A DNA stretch of 64,000 nt from G942493375 sp942493375 (GTDB taxonomy: Bacteria; Armatimonadota; UBA5829). This document shows, piece by piece, positions 16,853 through 25,654 of this stretch (positions are counted from its first letter, which is position 1; the number at the start of each line of letters is the position of its first letter). The stretch is taken from assembly GCA_942493375.1 (NCBI GenBank), contig OW818698.1:5766001-5830000 (forward strand). Reading direction: 5' to 3'. Position numbers and translations under genes: made by a program. The notes under the pieces are model-generated. The model had not been told where the DNA came from and searched no databases. It saw nothing but the letters and a program-made list of their open reading frames with translations.

Positions 16853-17359
16853 TTATACGGATATCCTTGTGTAGTCTGTAATCAACTGTTCTTCCTGGCT
16901 CATCCAGCGGCTGGCGATATCTCTTGCTGCCTGAACCAATGTAGGCAGTGCGGCTTTTACCGATGGCGTAAGCTCCAGTCCAAAATCTATAGTCTCTGGT
17001 TCTACTCCCAGCATTGCAATCTGGGGTCTTTTCTTCTCAGGCAGGAATCTGAACACAGCCAGTAAATTCAGCTCATGCAGGGATTCCTGATGTGCATTTT
17101 CCTGCACATCATCCAGTCCGAAAGAATAGACGCTGCCGGGAGCATTCCCGGCTTGCATTGCATCTATAGCGATGATTTTATCAGCCCACTCGAATAGATG
17201 AAGGGCGTCGAGGACGGCAGTACCGACCTCGACGACCAATGTTCCCGGTGGCGGTGATTTCTGCAGTTCATTAACTGCATGCACGCCAATGCCATCATCC
17301 ATTAGGAGGCTGTTTCCAAGACCTACTATCAGGATTTTGGGACCCGGGAGATTATTCAT
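16853..17359 (-). CDS. Hydrogenase maturation endopeptidase (HyaD/HybD family)
   Basis: A 168-residue protease that removes the C-terminal peptide of the [NiFe] large subunit after nickel insertion. Motifs are ILIVGLGNSLLMDDGIGVHA, IIAIDAMQAG and QESLHELNLL, which supply the three metal ligands of the family (here Asp 22, Asp 66 and His 95). The first is normally Glu in HybD, so Asp 22 is a conservative deviation. The start ATG 17359 overlaps the large-subunit gene by 8 bp; a longer reading upstream is only a shadow of the His-rich tail of that gene. Confidence 0.9.
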   Translation of the reverse strand: MNNLPGPKILIVGLGNSLLMDDGIGVHAVNELQKSPPPGTLVVEVGTAVLDALHLFEWADKIIAIDAMQAGNAPGSVYSFGLDDVQENAHQESLHELNLLAVFRFLPEKKRPQIAMLGVEPETIDFGLELTPSVKAALPTLVQAARDIASRWMSQEEQLITDYTRISV

Positions 17360-18869
17360 GAGAATGACTCTCTTCATGACTGTGAGAATGAGCATGTCCA
17401 TCACCATGATCGTGAGTATAGATCTCGTTCTCACCATGGTAGTGTCCGAGCGTGAATATCTTCGCATCATCTGAGGCTTTCATAACATGCACAGCACACG
17501 AAAGACACGGGTCGAAGGAGTGGATAACCCGGACTACTTCAACAGGTTCGTCAACGTTCTTTACTGGAGTCCCAATCAGGGCTTGTTCTATAGGACCTCG
17601 GACTCCTGCACTGTCTCTTGGAGATGCATTCCAGCAAGTTGGTGTTACTACCTGGTAACGTGCGATCTTGCCATTAGTTATCTGCACCCAGTGGCCTAAT
17701 GCGCCTCTTGGGGCTTCCGTTAGTCCGTATGTAGTTGCAGATGTGGGAGCTGGAGTGGACACATGAACGGGTCCACCTACAACAAGCTGGCCTAACCATG
17801 TCAGCATTCCCTGGGCTACTTTCAATGTCTCATAAGCCCGTGCAAGGTGTCTATCCATTACGGATATACCACGTCTATAATCTCCATTGACCCACATCCT
17901 GGCCAGCGGGCCAGTCTCGTAGGGCAGGTTAGAGTATCTTGGAGCTTTGAGCCATGAGTATGCGCCATTCTTTGGATACTGTGGTAGTGTTTGTCCAGCA
18001 GATGGTTTCAAGTTGTTACTGGTGTTGTTATACCAGGAATAGGTAACTTGTTCAGCAATTGCGTTGACATCAACGGTCTGAATTGAGGTTGAACCTTTTA
18101 GTGCTCTTCCTCTTTTAAGCAGCTTTTTGGTACCTGCTGAATCCTGATCGAACACTCCGAAAGCAAGTAGATTGGTTACTCCCTTGCCTTTACTCAGATA
18201 GTCGCTGTATTTGTTAGCCAGAATCTGGGCATCAGGAATGTAAACGTTGTTGATGAACGTTATCAGCTCTGTCAAGTAGGCTCTGAATTTGGTAATTCTG
18301 TCAGCCCTTACTGTTGTCGTAAATCCACCCGGGATGTATGTCGGAGGGTCAGGCAGACGTCCACCGAACAGAGCACCCATTTCGTGGGCTTTGCGTCTCA
18401 TATCCAGAGCAGTCACATAGTGTCCGACAAGAGTGTTTGTAGTTACTGCGTCAAAACGTTTGTCGACGCTCCAGCTGGGCTGCCACGGCGGCATATTTGG
18501 GCCGTCAATGTAGTCCGGAAGGGTCAGATGGTAGAAATGCAGAATATGCGACTGAATGAAGTTGCTTCCCAGCACTAGATTCCGCATTATCCTGGCATTG
18601 CTTGGCGCTACTACCTTGTATGCAGCGTCGAGTGCATTAATTGCAGCTAAACCGTGAGAAACCGGGCATACACCGCAGATCCTCTGGGTTATGTGCTGTG
18701 CATCTCGTGGGTCTCGATTCACTAGAATCGACTCAAATCCTCTGAAAAGTGTGCCTGTGGCCCAGGCATCCACAACCTGTTGAACACCGTTAACGATCTC
18801 TGTTCTGACCTCAATTTTCATGTGGCCTTCTAAACGGGTCACAGGATCGATGGTAGTCACTATTGCCAT
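17352..18869 (-). CDS. [NiFe]-hydrogenase large subunit with His-rich C-terminal tail
   Basis: A 505-residue catalytic subunit that carries the NiFe(CN)2CO site and oxidises or forms H2. The N-terminal motif RICGVCPVSHG gives Cys 65 and Cys 68, and the C-terminal DPCLSCAVH gives Cys 455 and Cys 458. Both match uptake-type group 1 enzymes. The family is normally processed after the final His (461), which here would release a 44-residue tail with ten histidines, much longer than the usual roughly 15 residues. The start has AAGGAG upstream, 31 bp after the small-subunit gene. The maturation protease gene overlaps its 3' end. The exact hydrogenase subgroup is not decided by eye. Confidence 0.93.
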   Translation of the reverse strand: MAIVTTIDPVTRLEGHMKIEVRTEIVNGVQQVVDAWATGTLFRGFESILVNRDPRDAQHITQRICGVCPVSHGLAAINALDAAYKVVAPSNARIMRNLVLGSNFIQSHILHFYHLTLPDYIDGPNMPPWQPSWSVDKRFDAVTTNTLVGHYVTALDMRRKAHEMGALFGGRLPDPPTYIPGGFTTTVRADRITKFRAYLTELITFINNVYIPDAQILANKYSDYLSKGKGVTNLLAFGVFDQDSAGTKKLLKRGRALKGSTSIQTVDVNAIAEQVTYSWYNNTSNNLKPSAGQTLPQYPKNGAYSWLKAPRYSNLPYETGPLARMWVNGDYRRGISVMDRHLARAYETLKVAQGMLTWLGQLVVGGPVHVSTPAPTSATTYGLTEAPRGALGHWVQITNGKIARYQVVTPTCWNASPRDSAGVRGPIEQALIGTPVKNVDEPVEVVRVIHSFDPCLSCAVHVMKASDDAKIFTLGHYHGENEIYTHDHGDGHAHSHSHEESHSHE

Positions 18870-18900
18870 GTGTAAATCTCCTTATTGAGTGTCAGTCCCA

Positions 18901-19800
18901 TTAATCGTTGTCTTTGTAGAATGGTTTTGTGCCTGGGAACGTTGGTTCGGTACATCCGTAACAGGGTGCATTTGCATCAATACACCAGTTAGCTCTGTTG
19001 TTCCATAGCACTGTAGGACAGTTGGCTTTTGTCTCTGGTCCACGACAACCGAGTTCCTTAAGACATTTGCCATCAACTCCAAAATTCTTAGTCTCGCCTC
19101 TTTCTTTACGGGGACAAATTTCGTGTATTTTTCGACCGTAAAGAGCGGTTGGACGTCCATAAGAATCCAGAGTGACTGTGTTGTTAATAAGAAGTTGCAC
19201 TAATGCCCAGGTGATCCAGTCCGGATGTGGAGGACAACCAGCGACATTGACTGTGGTCTTGCCTGTGACTGCTTTAACCCCTTTGACTCCGGTTGGGTTA
19301 GGAGGTGCAGCAGATACACCGCCCCAGGCGGCGCATGTTCCTATACATACTACTTGGAGGGCACGTGCAGCGAGGTCAGTCACAGCTGCCTGGAATGTCA
19401 CATCCTCTCCATTGTATGACCACGCCCAGCAGGTAGCTCCGCCGAATGCAGTTGGGACTCCACCTTCTACAACCAGTATGTAATTATCAGAATTGTAGAC
19501 TTCTTCTACGACATTGACTGCAGATTCGCCTGCAAGTGCCATCATATTCGGGTGGTACTGAAGGTTGATAAAGTTCACTAGGATATCAGCTGCAGATGTG
19601 GGAGCTGATGCCGAAATCCTGTTCAGAAATGATACTGAGCATCCTGTGCATCCGCTTCCCTGCAGCCATATTACAGTGGGAGCATTGGGATTTGCCAGGG
19701 CTTCTTCAAGCTGGCCTAATTCAGTGGTTGAAATACCCAATGCGGCTGCCGAGACTCCGCAATACTTCAAGAAATCTCTGCGAGATATTTTCACTGTCAT
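18901..19800 (-). CDS. [NiFe]-hydrogenase small subunit, Tat-exported
   Basis: A 299-residue electron-transfer subunit with iron-sulfur clusters. The N-terminus has a twin-arginine signal (SRRDFLK at residues 6-12, then CGVSAAALG). The mature part opens with VIWLQGSGCTGC (Cys 51 and 54, proximal cluster), and the C-terminal quarter supplies further ligands (NCPTVLW, NWCID, PCYGC). No C-terminal transmembrane helix is present, and no b-type cytochrome gene lies nearby, so the enzyme is probably soluble on the outside of the cytoplasmic membrane or uses an unlinked partner. The start has GGAGG upstream. tatA and tatC in the same locus provide the export route. Confidence 0.93.
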   Translation of the reverse strand: MTVKISRRDFLKYCGVSAAALGISTTELGQLEEALANPNAPTVIWLQGSGCTGCSVSFLNRISASAPTSAADILVNFINLQYHPNMMALAGESAVNVVEEVYNSDNYILVVEGGVPTAFGGATCWAWSYNGEDVTFQAAVTDLAARALQVVCIGTCAAWGGVSAAPPNPTGVKGVKAVTGKTTVNVAGCPPHPDWITWALVQLLINNTVTLDSYGRPTALYGRKIHEICPRKERGETKNFGVDGKCLKELGCRGPETKANCPTVLWNNRANWCIDANAPCYGCTEPTFPGTKPFYKDND

Positions 19801-19914
19801 TTACCTCCGATTGAACCGTGTTTTACGTTCGAACCGTTTTTGTGTCTGTATTTGGATTTGTTGCGAAGGCAGGTTAATAACACTGCCAAGTGACTTCAAT
19901 TGACCTAATACGGG

Positions 19915-20136
19915 CTAAACAGATTGTTCCGACTTTTCCGAATCCTCGCTGGAACTGGTGATTTCGTCCGGCGTTAATTCGAGTCGTTTTTTCGGGAAGC
20001 ACTTTGCTCCGCTCTTCTCTTTGGGGTCCTCAGTAATCTTCAGGAGACCGCCCAGACCTCCTGCAAATCCCAGGGCCATCGGAAGTGCATCCGCTACATC
20101 GCGCAGGCTCTTAGCCAGCATTTCACGACGATCCAT
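19915..20136 (-). CDS. Small acidic protein heading the hydrogenase operon
   Basis: A 73-residue protein of unrecognised family. It begins MDRREMLAKSLRDVADALPM, continues with a hydrophobic Gly-rich stretch (ALGFAGGLGGLL), has one cysteine (KCFPKKRLEL) and ends in a Ser/Glu-rich acidic tail. A near-perfect Shine-Dalgarno AAGGAGGTGA precedes the ATG, which strongly supports translation. It lies 114 bp upstream of the hydrogenase small subunit on the same strand, so it is probably the first cistron of the operon. Possible roles are a chaperone, an electron-transfer adaptor or a membrane anchor; the sequence does not decide. Confidence 0.7.
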   Translation of the reverse strand: MDRREMLAKSLRDVADALPMALGFAGGLGGLLKITEDPKEKSGAKCFPKKRLELTPDEITSSSEDSEKSEQSV

Positions 20137-21407
20137 TCACTCACCTCCTTTTAAATGTCACAAATGACTCAAAAGCAAACTAAAGAGTTAGGAATAGTCC
20201 AGTATTATTTTAAGACGACACAGTATAAGTATTGTTCCTTATATCTTGAAAAATATTTCGTATGCCGCTCAGAGTAGTCAAGTATAATATTCGTGTGCAG
20301 AATAACCCTATGTTTGATATATGGATTGTAGTGCATATTGAATATTTGGTATTGTTGCAAGCTCGATTGCTAGCGTTCAAGCATAGTAATTGGCTTGAAT
20401 GGTTGCCAGCTACAGTGAATATTGCTGATACTTCAAGTAACCAGTAGCCTGTGTGTTGCTACACTATATCCCTTACTAGACATAAGTAATTATACTAATA
20501 CAGATAGGAATATGCAATGCTAGCACAGAACGTAAAGATATACAAAACAGGTAAATAATAATGACAATACTATGCGCTGGTATTTGTTATACAGATAAAA
20601 GATTCCCTAATGGTTGTAAGATATGATTGGAACGACTATACGTTTCAGATAATGAATTATTCCAGCAATGAATATTCACCAGCCTTGCAGTCTATACCTT
20701 AGTATTTAGATAGAAAAAAATAGGTAATATATTTTTTGTAGTAGTAAATCAATCCGGCTGAATGCAACAATAACGGTCAGTATAGTCATGTATCGCTACC
20801 GTCTACAATATTCCATAAACCTTGAGCGTTTTAGAAGTCATAGAGCGTAGGATGACTACATACTCAAAACAATAGCATGCAGCCTTATCATTTATAATGA
20901 GAGATTCCTGAAAATAGGAGCAGAAACATTTGCCGGGGAAGTTTCCAGTGCTCACATAAACTTGTAAATCTATGGCTATATACTTTATTCCGTATACCAG
21001 ACAGGTTTATACATAAAAAAAGAAAAATATCCGTATATGTGAATGAGATATCCTTCATGATCTATATGTGGACAATTTCTGCGATATGTGAAGCTGGATT
21101 GAGCCGCAAAGGCGCTAAGAATGGGAATATTTTATCGTCCTGTTTAAAGTTCTTCAGTCACTTATACCAAATTAATCTACAAAACACAGAAGAGGCAGAA
21201 TCACTGTTCCTTCTTAGCGTCTTTGCGGCTTTGCGTGAGAATTATAATGCTGTCGTATTACTCATTCTAAATCCTAAGCAGTATTTTCTCTGCAGACGAT
21301 ATAGACCTTCTCTGATAATTATAGGTCCTGCAGAGAGTAATGTGTATCGAATGTTAGTTGAGTAACGATTGGATTGTCTGCAACTGCTGGTTGCAAAGAG
21401 GGTAGTG
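20137..21407. other. 1.27-kb AT-rich intergenic region upstream of the hydrogenase operon
   Basis: No convincing gene lies here. The open frames present are short, lack ribosome binding sites and resemble nothing known. The region is clearly more AT-rich than its surroundings between about 20160 and 21060. It must hold the promoter for the hydrogenase operon; on the minus strand a TATACT box can be placed near 20235-20240, but its -35 is poor. A short-period inverted repeat occupies 21101-21242. The rest could contain operators, a small RNA or decayed sequence. Confidence 0.5.
21101..21242. repeat. Inverted pair of 8-bp tandem repeats (CGCAAAG family)
   Basis: The left arm GAGCCGCAAAGGCGCTAAGA and the right arm TCTTAGCGTCTTTGCGGCTT followed by TGCGTGAGA are complementary and lie about 90 bp apart. 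Each arm is a tandem of an 8-bp unit, CGCAAAGN. A second copy is at 27177-27322. Confidence 0.8.
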
Positions 21408-23228
21408 TCATCTTATTCTGAATACTTTCCCTCTCGGTACAAATGGCAGTGTGCGGCCTTCGGGGAGCAGGATACCGTGGTCTCGTTTGATACGCAAACG
21501 GTCGCAGAATCCGTCTGTGATTACCAATATAGGTCCGGTTTTTGGAAAGTCTTCAGCCTTTTCGAGCAAGTTAATGCCCGGCTGCAGGACTGTCCCGCCT
21601 CTGCCTTTTATCTTTACATGTCCGGCAATGTCCTCCGGGGACATATAGCCCTGGTCGTATGTGGCTGCATCGCAGAAGACCACTCTGACCATTGGCACAT
21701 CCCTGGATATGCTATAGCTGGCGATGGCTCCGAGCGCTTTACCCAGAGTTGCTCTGTCCATCGATCCCGACGTGTCCAGCACTACGCCGAATGTCCTGCC
21801 ATCTTCAGCTCCAAATGCCGGGAAATATCTTGGCCTGGGGATGTCCGGAGTAGATGATTGCCTGCGGCTGGGCCTTGCATATGTGCGGAGTCTTTCCAGC
21901 GGTGCAAAATGATCATCGAACCATTCAGCCAACTCCACATCCCAGGGGATCGGCGGCTGCGAGAGCGCACGTATCTCTTCAACCAGTCCTGCCGGCAGGA
22001 ATCCACGTCCATCACACTCATGATATGCCAAGCCCTGACCCATGCACCGGCGGTACAGGTCATCCAGGGACATTCCCTCATCCCGTTCCCACCAGCCATC
22101 CTTGCCGCGTTTTAGAATATCACACGATCCGGAACCTGCCAGGGTCCACAGTTTTCTATAGCGACGAAGATCGGTAGCTATCCGGTCATAGATCGATTCA
22201 GCGGATTCACCCTTCAAGTCCGGATCATACAGCGCCCCGACTTTAGGTAACTCACCGAGTCCCATCTCAACCAGCCAGCCGTTGATTACATAGTCACAAG
22301 CGACATTCCACAGGAACGCGTCGCGTCCGCGCTGCCTGGCATCGTGCCGGAGGCCCACATGCAGAAGTTCGTGGGCTACAACAAACCGGGCTTCGTGGTC
22401 ATCCAACCCGGCAGCAGGATTGATGAAGACTTCTTTGGACTGTGCATCTACTGCAGCGATAGATATCCCGAGTTGAATACAAAGCTTTGGGTCTTCAACT
22501 ATCTGAAAATTGGCAGCCATCGCACCCAGCAGGGGATAACTGCTGATAATCCAGTTGAGTGCACGGCGGGCAGGTGTCATAGCCTGGTTGGAAACTCCGA
22601 GAGATTCATCAACTCCGGCAGCAACGTTTATAGCACTGGTAATAGCAGCAGACAATCCAATCCCGAAAAGGGCTGTCCAGTCAGTATTGCGGCTGCTATA
22701 ACTGGACTCACGGAAAAGCATGTCTTGGTGCTGACTACTTGCAGTGCCGCATTGCTGGGCTTCCGGCGGAATACCATTATCGCAAAATGCCTTGTATATT
22801 TTGTCTTCCGTGTTGCCGGGAAATCCAGGATCGCTATTGATATCTGATGGAGCCCGTCCGAGCTTCAAGTCTTTCAGGAACTTTGCAGTAAAGCAATCAC
22901 AAGCGGTGTTCCATTCTACAGGTCTGTGCTTTTCTTGGAAATGCCCCAGGCCTAGATGAAGCAGGCAATGGGCAATAACATACACCCATTGTTCAGGCTC
23001 AGCCTTGCGTTTTGGATTGGCATAGATAGACCCATTACTCGTTACCACAGCCCATCCATCAGTATTAGCGGGGACAGATATTTCCCATGCGAATGCATCC
23101 CTATAGACGTGCGCCCTTGTCATTAATGGGGCAAACATCGGGTGGTATTTTACGGTGTAGTACCCCTTCAAAAAATTCTGCTCAGCAACATCCTGTGGAT
23201 TGTTAGTTTTCCGACGCCTCCTAGCCAT
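21408..23228 (-). CDS. DUF2201-type metallopeptidase-like/VWA protein with duplicated N-domain
   Basis: A 606-residue protein with three parts. Residues about 15-130 and 210-340 are duplicated metallopeptidase-like domains, each with an H-x3-H helix followed about 20 residues later by WNxACD. The second has HELLH (286-290, an HExxH zinc motif); the first has HCLLH (87-91), lacking the catalytic Glu. The C-terminal third is a von Willebrand A-like domain with DTSGSM (485-490), a metal-ion-dependent adhesion site. Pairing with a MoxR ATPase, whose gene overlaps by 8 bp upstream, is typical of this family and suggests an ATP-driven remodelling or chaperone pair. Substrate is unknown. Confidence 0.85.
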   Translation of the reverse strand: MARRRRKTNNPQDVAEQNFLKGYYTVKYHPMFAPLMTRAHVYRDAFAWEISVPANTDGWAVVTSNGSIYANPKRKAEPEQWVYVIAHCLLHLGLGHFQEKHRPVEWNTACDCFTAKFLKDLKLGRAPSDINSDPGFPGNTEDKIYKAFCDNGIPPEAQQCGTASSQHQDMLFRESSYSSRNTDWTALFGIGLSAAITSAINVAAGVDESLGVSNQAMTPARRALNWIISSYPLLGAMAANFQIVEDPKLCIQLGISIAAVDAQSKEVFINPAAGLDDHEARFVVAHELLHVGLRHDARQRGRDAFLWNVACDYVINGWLVEMGLGELPKVGALYDPDLKGESAESIYDRIATDLRRYRKLWTLAGSGSCDILKRGKDGWWERDEGMSLDDLYRRCMGQGLAYHECDGRGFLPAGLVEEIRALSQPPIPWDVELAEWFDDHFAPLERLRTYARPSRRQSSTPDIPRPRYFPAFGAEDGRTFGVVLDTSGSMDRATLGKALGAIASYSISRDVPMVRVVFCDAATYDQGYMSPEDIAGHVKIKGRGGTVLQPGINLLEKAEDFPKTGPILVITDGFCDRLRIKRDHGILLPEGRTLPFVPRGKVFRIR

Positions 23229-24282
23229 TTTTCTTCTCTGCCAGTCTTGGCAAGTCCCGGATGACCTCTACTACAAACCATGCCGGCAGCGATTCGGTAT
23301 TCTCGATATTGGCTACTACCATCTGGGCTATCTCCAGGCTGATTGTTGCCAGATCCTTGATTAATACTTTAGCTGTAATGGCCAGTTCCCGACTACTAGG
23401 GCTAACCGCTGCAATGTCTTCCGGTAACTCTTTTATAAGTTGAGATCTGAATGATTGTGCCAGGAAATACAGCACATCTCTATCCTCAGCTTCCCGTGGC
23501 CAACCGGTCTCACCTTTCATAATAGACGCCAGCCGGTACCTGCTGCGGATCTGTTTCACGAATGCCTTGAACTGCCCTGAGTGATTCGGTGATAAGCACC
23601 CGTACGCCAGGATCTCCAGAGTCTCATCGGTGATATTCTCACCGTAGGAATGCAGGGCATCGCTGAGCATATGCCAGGACCTAGGACTGGAAAAACACTC
23701 TTCGTGTTTGGGTGGTTGACTCCAGAGGTGATCAGGTCGGGTCTGGATATACTCTATCACCAGCGGATGGATGCCATTGGCAATTGCCCATTCCAACCAA
23801 TCCCGGTGAGAGACTTTCAGATGCACATGCACCATTCTATTCAGCAGTGCCGAGGACATAGGCTTAACAATAGCACTGTCCTGTGCCCTGTTACCTGCGC
23901 CAATGACAATTGAACCCTCAGGCAGGTAGTATTCTCCGATCCTTCTTTCGTGGATCAAGCTGTAGAACGCTTTCTGAACCTCATGTGAACAAGCATTGAG
24001 TTCATCCAGGAAAAGACAATATGGTTCCTTGCGGGCAATTGAGCTGGGAGGACAAAACCGGCTGGTGCCATCGATGATCTGAGGCACCCCAATGATATCC
24101 TCAGGCGCAAGCTGACTTCCAAGCAAAGAAACGCAAGGCAGCCCAAGCTGCTCCGCAAACTGCACCACCAGCGAAGACTTCCCGGTCCCAGGCGCTCCCC
24201 AAATAAACACCGGCCGAACCAACGCAACATTCAAGAGGAATCCGGATAACTGTTTCTGAGATATGTTAAAAGCTGAGTTCAT
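23221..24282 (-). CDS. MoxR-type AAA+ ATPase
   Basis: A 353-residue AAA+ protein with Walker A GAPGTGKS (29-36), Walker B LFLDELN (90-96) and the sensor segment VIGAGNRAQD. MoxR ATPases act with VWA-domain partners to insert cofactors or remodel complexes, and here the partner gene follows with an 8-bp overlap. The start is ATG 24282; the upstream ribosome binding site is weak (AAAAGG about 12 bp away). Together the two genes form a two-cistron operon. Confidence 0.88.
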   Translation of the reverse strand: MNSAFNISQKQLSGFLLNVALVRPVFIWGAPGTGKSSLVVQFAEQLGLPCVSLLGSQLAPEDIIGVPQIIDGTSRFCPPSSIARKEPYCLFLDELNACSHEVQKAFYSLIHERRIGEYYLPEGSIVIGAGNRAQDSAIVKPMSSALLNRMVHVHLKVSHRDWLEWAIANGIHPLVIEYIQTRPDHLWSQPPKHEECFSSPRSWHMLSDALHSYGENITDETLEILAYGCLSPNHSGQFKAFVKQIRSRYRLASIMKGETGWPREAEDRDVLYFLAQSFRSQLIKELPEDIAAVSPSSRELAITAKVLIKDLATISLEIAQMVVANIENTESLPAWFVVEVIRDLPRLAEKKNG

Positions 24283-24400
24283 GATTAGGTATGCCTTTTA
24301 TTTGTGAGGTTTCAATAAGGCGGTTAATCACTGCCGTAATATATAGGACGTTTGTTTGCTCGAAGTATTGTTTTATGGAGCGAGAGAGTTGTGGGAATAT

Positions 24401-24736
24401 TTACTTCTGCAAAATGGCCGGAGCATCCGAATCTGTTTTATCATCTTTATCCACAAGACTGATGTTGACCCTCTTGCCCAATGCAGTCGCGATTCTTGTG
24501 AGCATCGTCAGTGAGTGCCCTGTGTAGTCAGAATCTTCCAAACGCACTATTGTAGAATGTGATGTGCCGATCAACTTCGCAAGATCACGCTGAGAGAGCC
24601 CGGCTTCTTTTCTGGTGTCATAAATAGTCTGAGCAACACGCGCATTGACGATCTCACGCTCAATCCTCTGCCGCATCTGCGGATCATCACCTATCTGCTT
24701 ATCGATTATTTCAAGAGCATTATCAGTCCTGCGCAT
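24401..24736 (-). CDS. XRE-family helix-turn-helix protein, antitoxin-like
   Basis: A 111-residue DNA-binding protein. The helix-turn-helix is at about residues 46-72 (GLSQRDLAKLIGTSHSTIVR), followed by LTRIATALGKRVNISL, a tail common in HigA-type antitoxins and their solitary relatives. ATG 24736 with GAGGAG upstream is preferred to a TTG start at 24766. No RelE/HigB-like toxin gene lies on either side, so it is either an orphan antitoxin or an ordinary regulator. It may control the MoxR/VWA pair downstream. Confidence 0.8.
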   Translation of the reverse strand: MRRTDNALEIIDKQIGDDPQMRQRIEREIVNARVAQTIYDTRKEAGLSQRDLAKLIGTSHSTIVRLEDSDYTGHSLTMLTRIATALGKRVNISLVDKDDKTDSDAPAILQK

Positions 24737-24789
24737 TTTTTTGCCCCGCTCCTCACAGCCTGTCAAATGGCGTGTGTCAACAATAAGGA

Positions 24790-25488
24790 TTACTCTACCT
24801 TCTCACACAAATACACTCCAAACACACCGCCTGAATAGTCTGCGCTGATTATTTTGAAGCCGGTTTGTTTGAACATCTCTTCCAGCAGCCAGGACATAGT
24901 TGAGTGTTCGTCGCGGATGTGGTTTTGGCAGTTTGTGGCGTTTTCCGGGCCTACGGCTTCTACCCAGGCATCGAGCACTTGTTCATACTGGTCCGGAGGG
25001 AAAGAGAAGACTACATCCCTTATGAACAATCTTCCGCCGGGCTTGAGCATGTCATGTATCCTGCCTAACGCTACTACTTTCCAGAAGTCCGGCAGGTGAT
25101 GGAAGGCAAGCTGGGTTGCTACTATATCTACAGGTCCATCAGTGTGCTCATAGGAGAGAAAACCAGCCCTGTGGAACTCAATATTTTCTATGTTGCGGGA
25201 TTTTACTTTTGCATGGGCGTAATCGAGCATCATCTCAGATATATCGACTGCATGCACCTTTCGGCACATACCTGCAGCAGCTATGCTGAGTTCACAGGTC
25301 CCGCAGCCGAATTCTATCATCGTGCTTTCCGGGGTTATTCCGAGTTGGGAGAAAGTGTCTGCTACCTCTTTCGGAATATCTCGAAGCTTGTGCATGCGTT
25401 CGTCATACTGCCGGACTTCATCTATTGAGTTGTAATCAGTGCCGATTTGTTTGAATTCGTCATAATACCAGGCTGGTTTCTCGGACAT
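24790..25488 (-). CDS. Class I SAM-dependent methyltransferase
   Basis: A 232-residue methyltransferase with motif I IEFGCGTCELSIAAAG, acidic motif HAVDISEMMLDYA, and the post-II segment LKPGGRLFIRDVVF. These identify the Rossmann-type SAM-binding fold. The substrate cannot be deduced; the overall form resembles small-molecule or quinone methyltransferases. The ribosome binding site AAGGGT lies upstream of ATG 25488. It is probably a single gene between the XRE regulator and a palindromic element. Confidence 0.85.
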   Translation of the reverse strand: MSEKPAWYYDEFKQIGTDYNSIDEVRQYDERMHKLRDIPKEVADTFSQLGITPESTMIEFGCGTCELSIAAAGMCRKVHAVDISEMMLDYAHAKVKSRNIENIEFHRAGFLSYEHTDGPVDIVATQLAFHHLPDFWKVVALGRIHDMLKPGGRLFIRDVVFSFPPDQYEQVLDAWVEAVGPENATNCQNHIRDEHSTMSWLLEEMFKQTGFKIISADYSGGVFGVYLCEKVE

Positions 25489-25507
25489 TGGAAAAAATAC
25501 CCTTCGT

Positions 25508-25625
25508 AACTATTCAGAGTTGCTGGTATATGTCATCCTGAGGAACGAAGGATCTGCTTTTCTGTTCGGAAAAAGCAGATCCTTCGTTCCTCAGGATGAC
25601 AAAATTCCCATACTCTGAGCAGTTA
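25508..25625. repeat. Two-layer palindrome, GTCATCCTG element inside GTAACT-CAGAGT arms
   Basis: The inner element is a perfect 31-bp stem (25531-25561 with 25571-25601, 9-nt loop) of the GTCATCCTG family. Around it, GTAACTATTCAGAGT and ACTCTGAGCAGTTAC form a second, imperfect pair. Similar outer arms surround elements at 5467-5577 and 36515-36668. Confidence 0.85.
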
Positions 25626-25654
25626 CTACCTTTCATTTGTATAAATATCTACCC

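Noticed and set aside
17360..17470. A 37-residue N-terminal extension of the hydrogenase maturation protease
   Set aside because: It is the out-of-frame reading of the His-rich tail of the large subunit; the protease fold begins at ATG 17359.
20262..20447. Short open frame in the AT-rich region upstream of the hydrogenase operon
   Set aside because: No ribosome binding site, atypical composition and no recognisable motif.
21039..21365. A 108-codon open frame on the plus strand
   Set aside because: It runs through the CGCAAAG inverted repeat and has no domain or good start signal.
24401..24736. HigBA-type toxin-antitoxin module
   Set aside because: The XRE protein looks antitoxin-like, but no toxin-sized RelE/HigB gene lies on either side.
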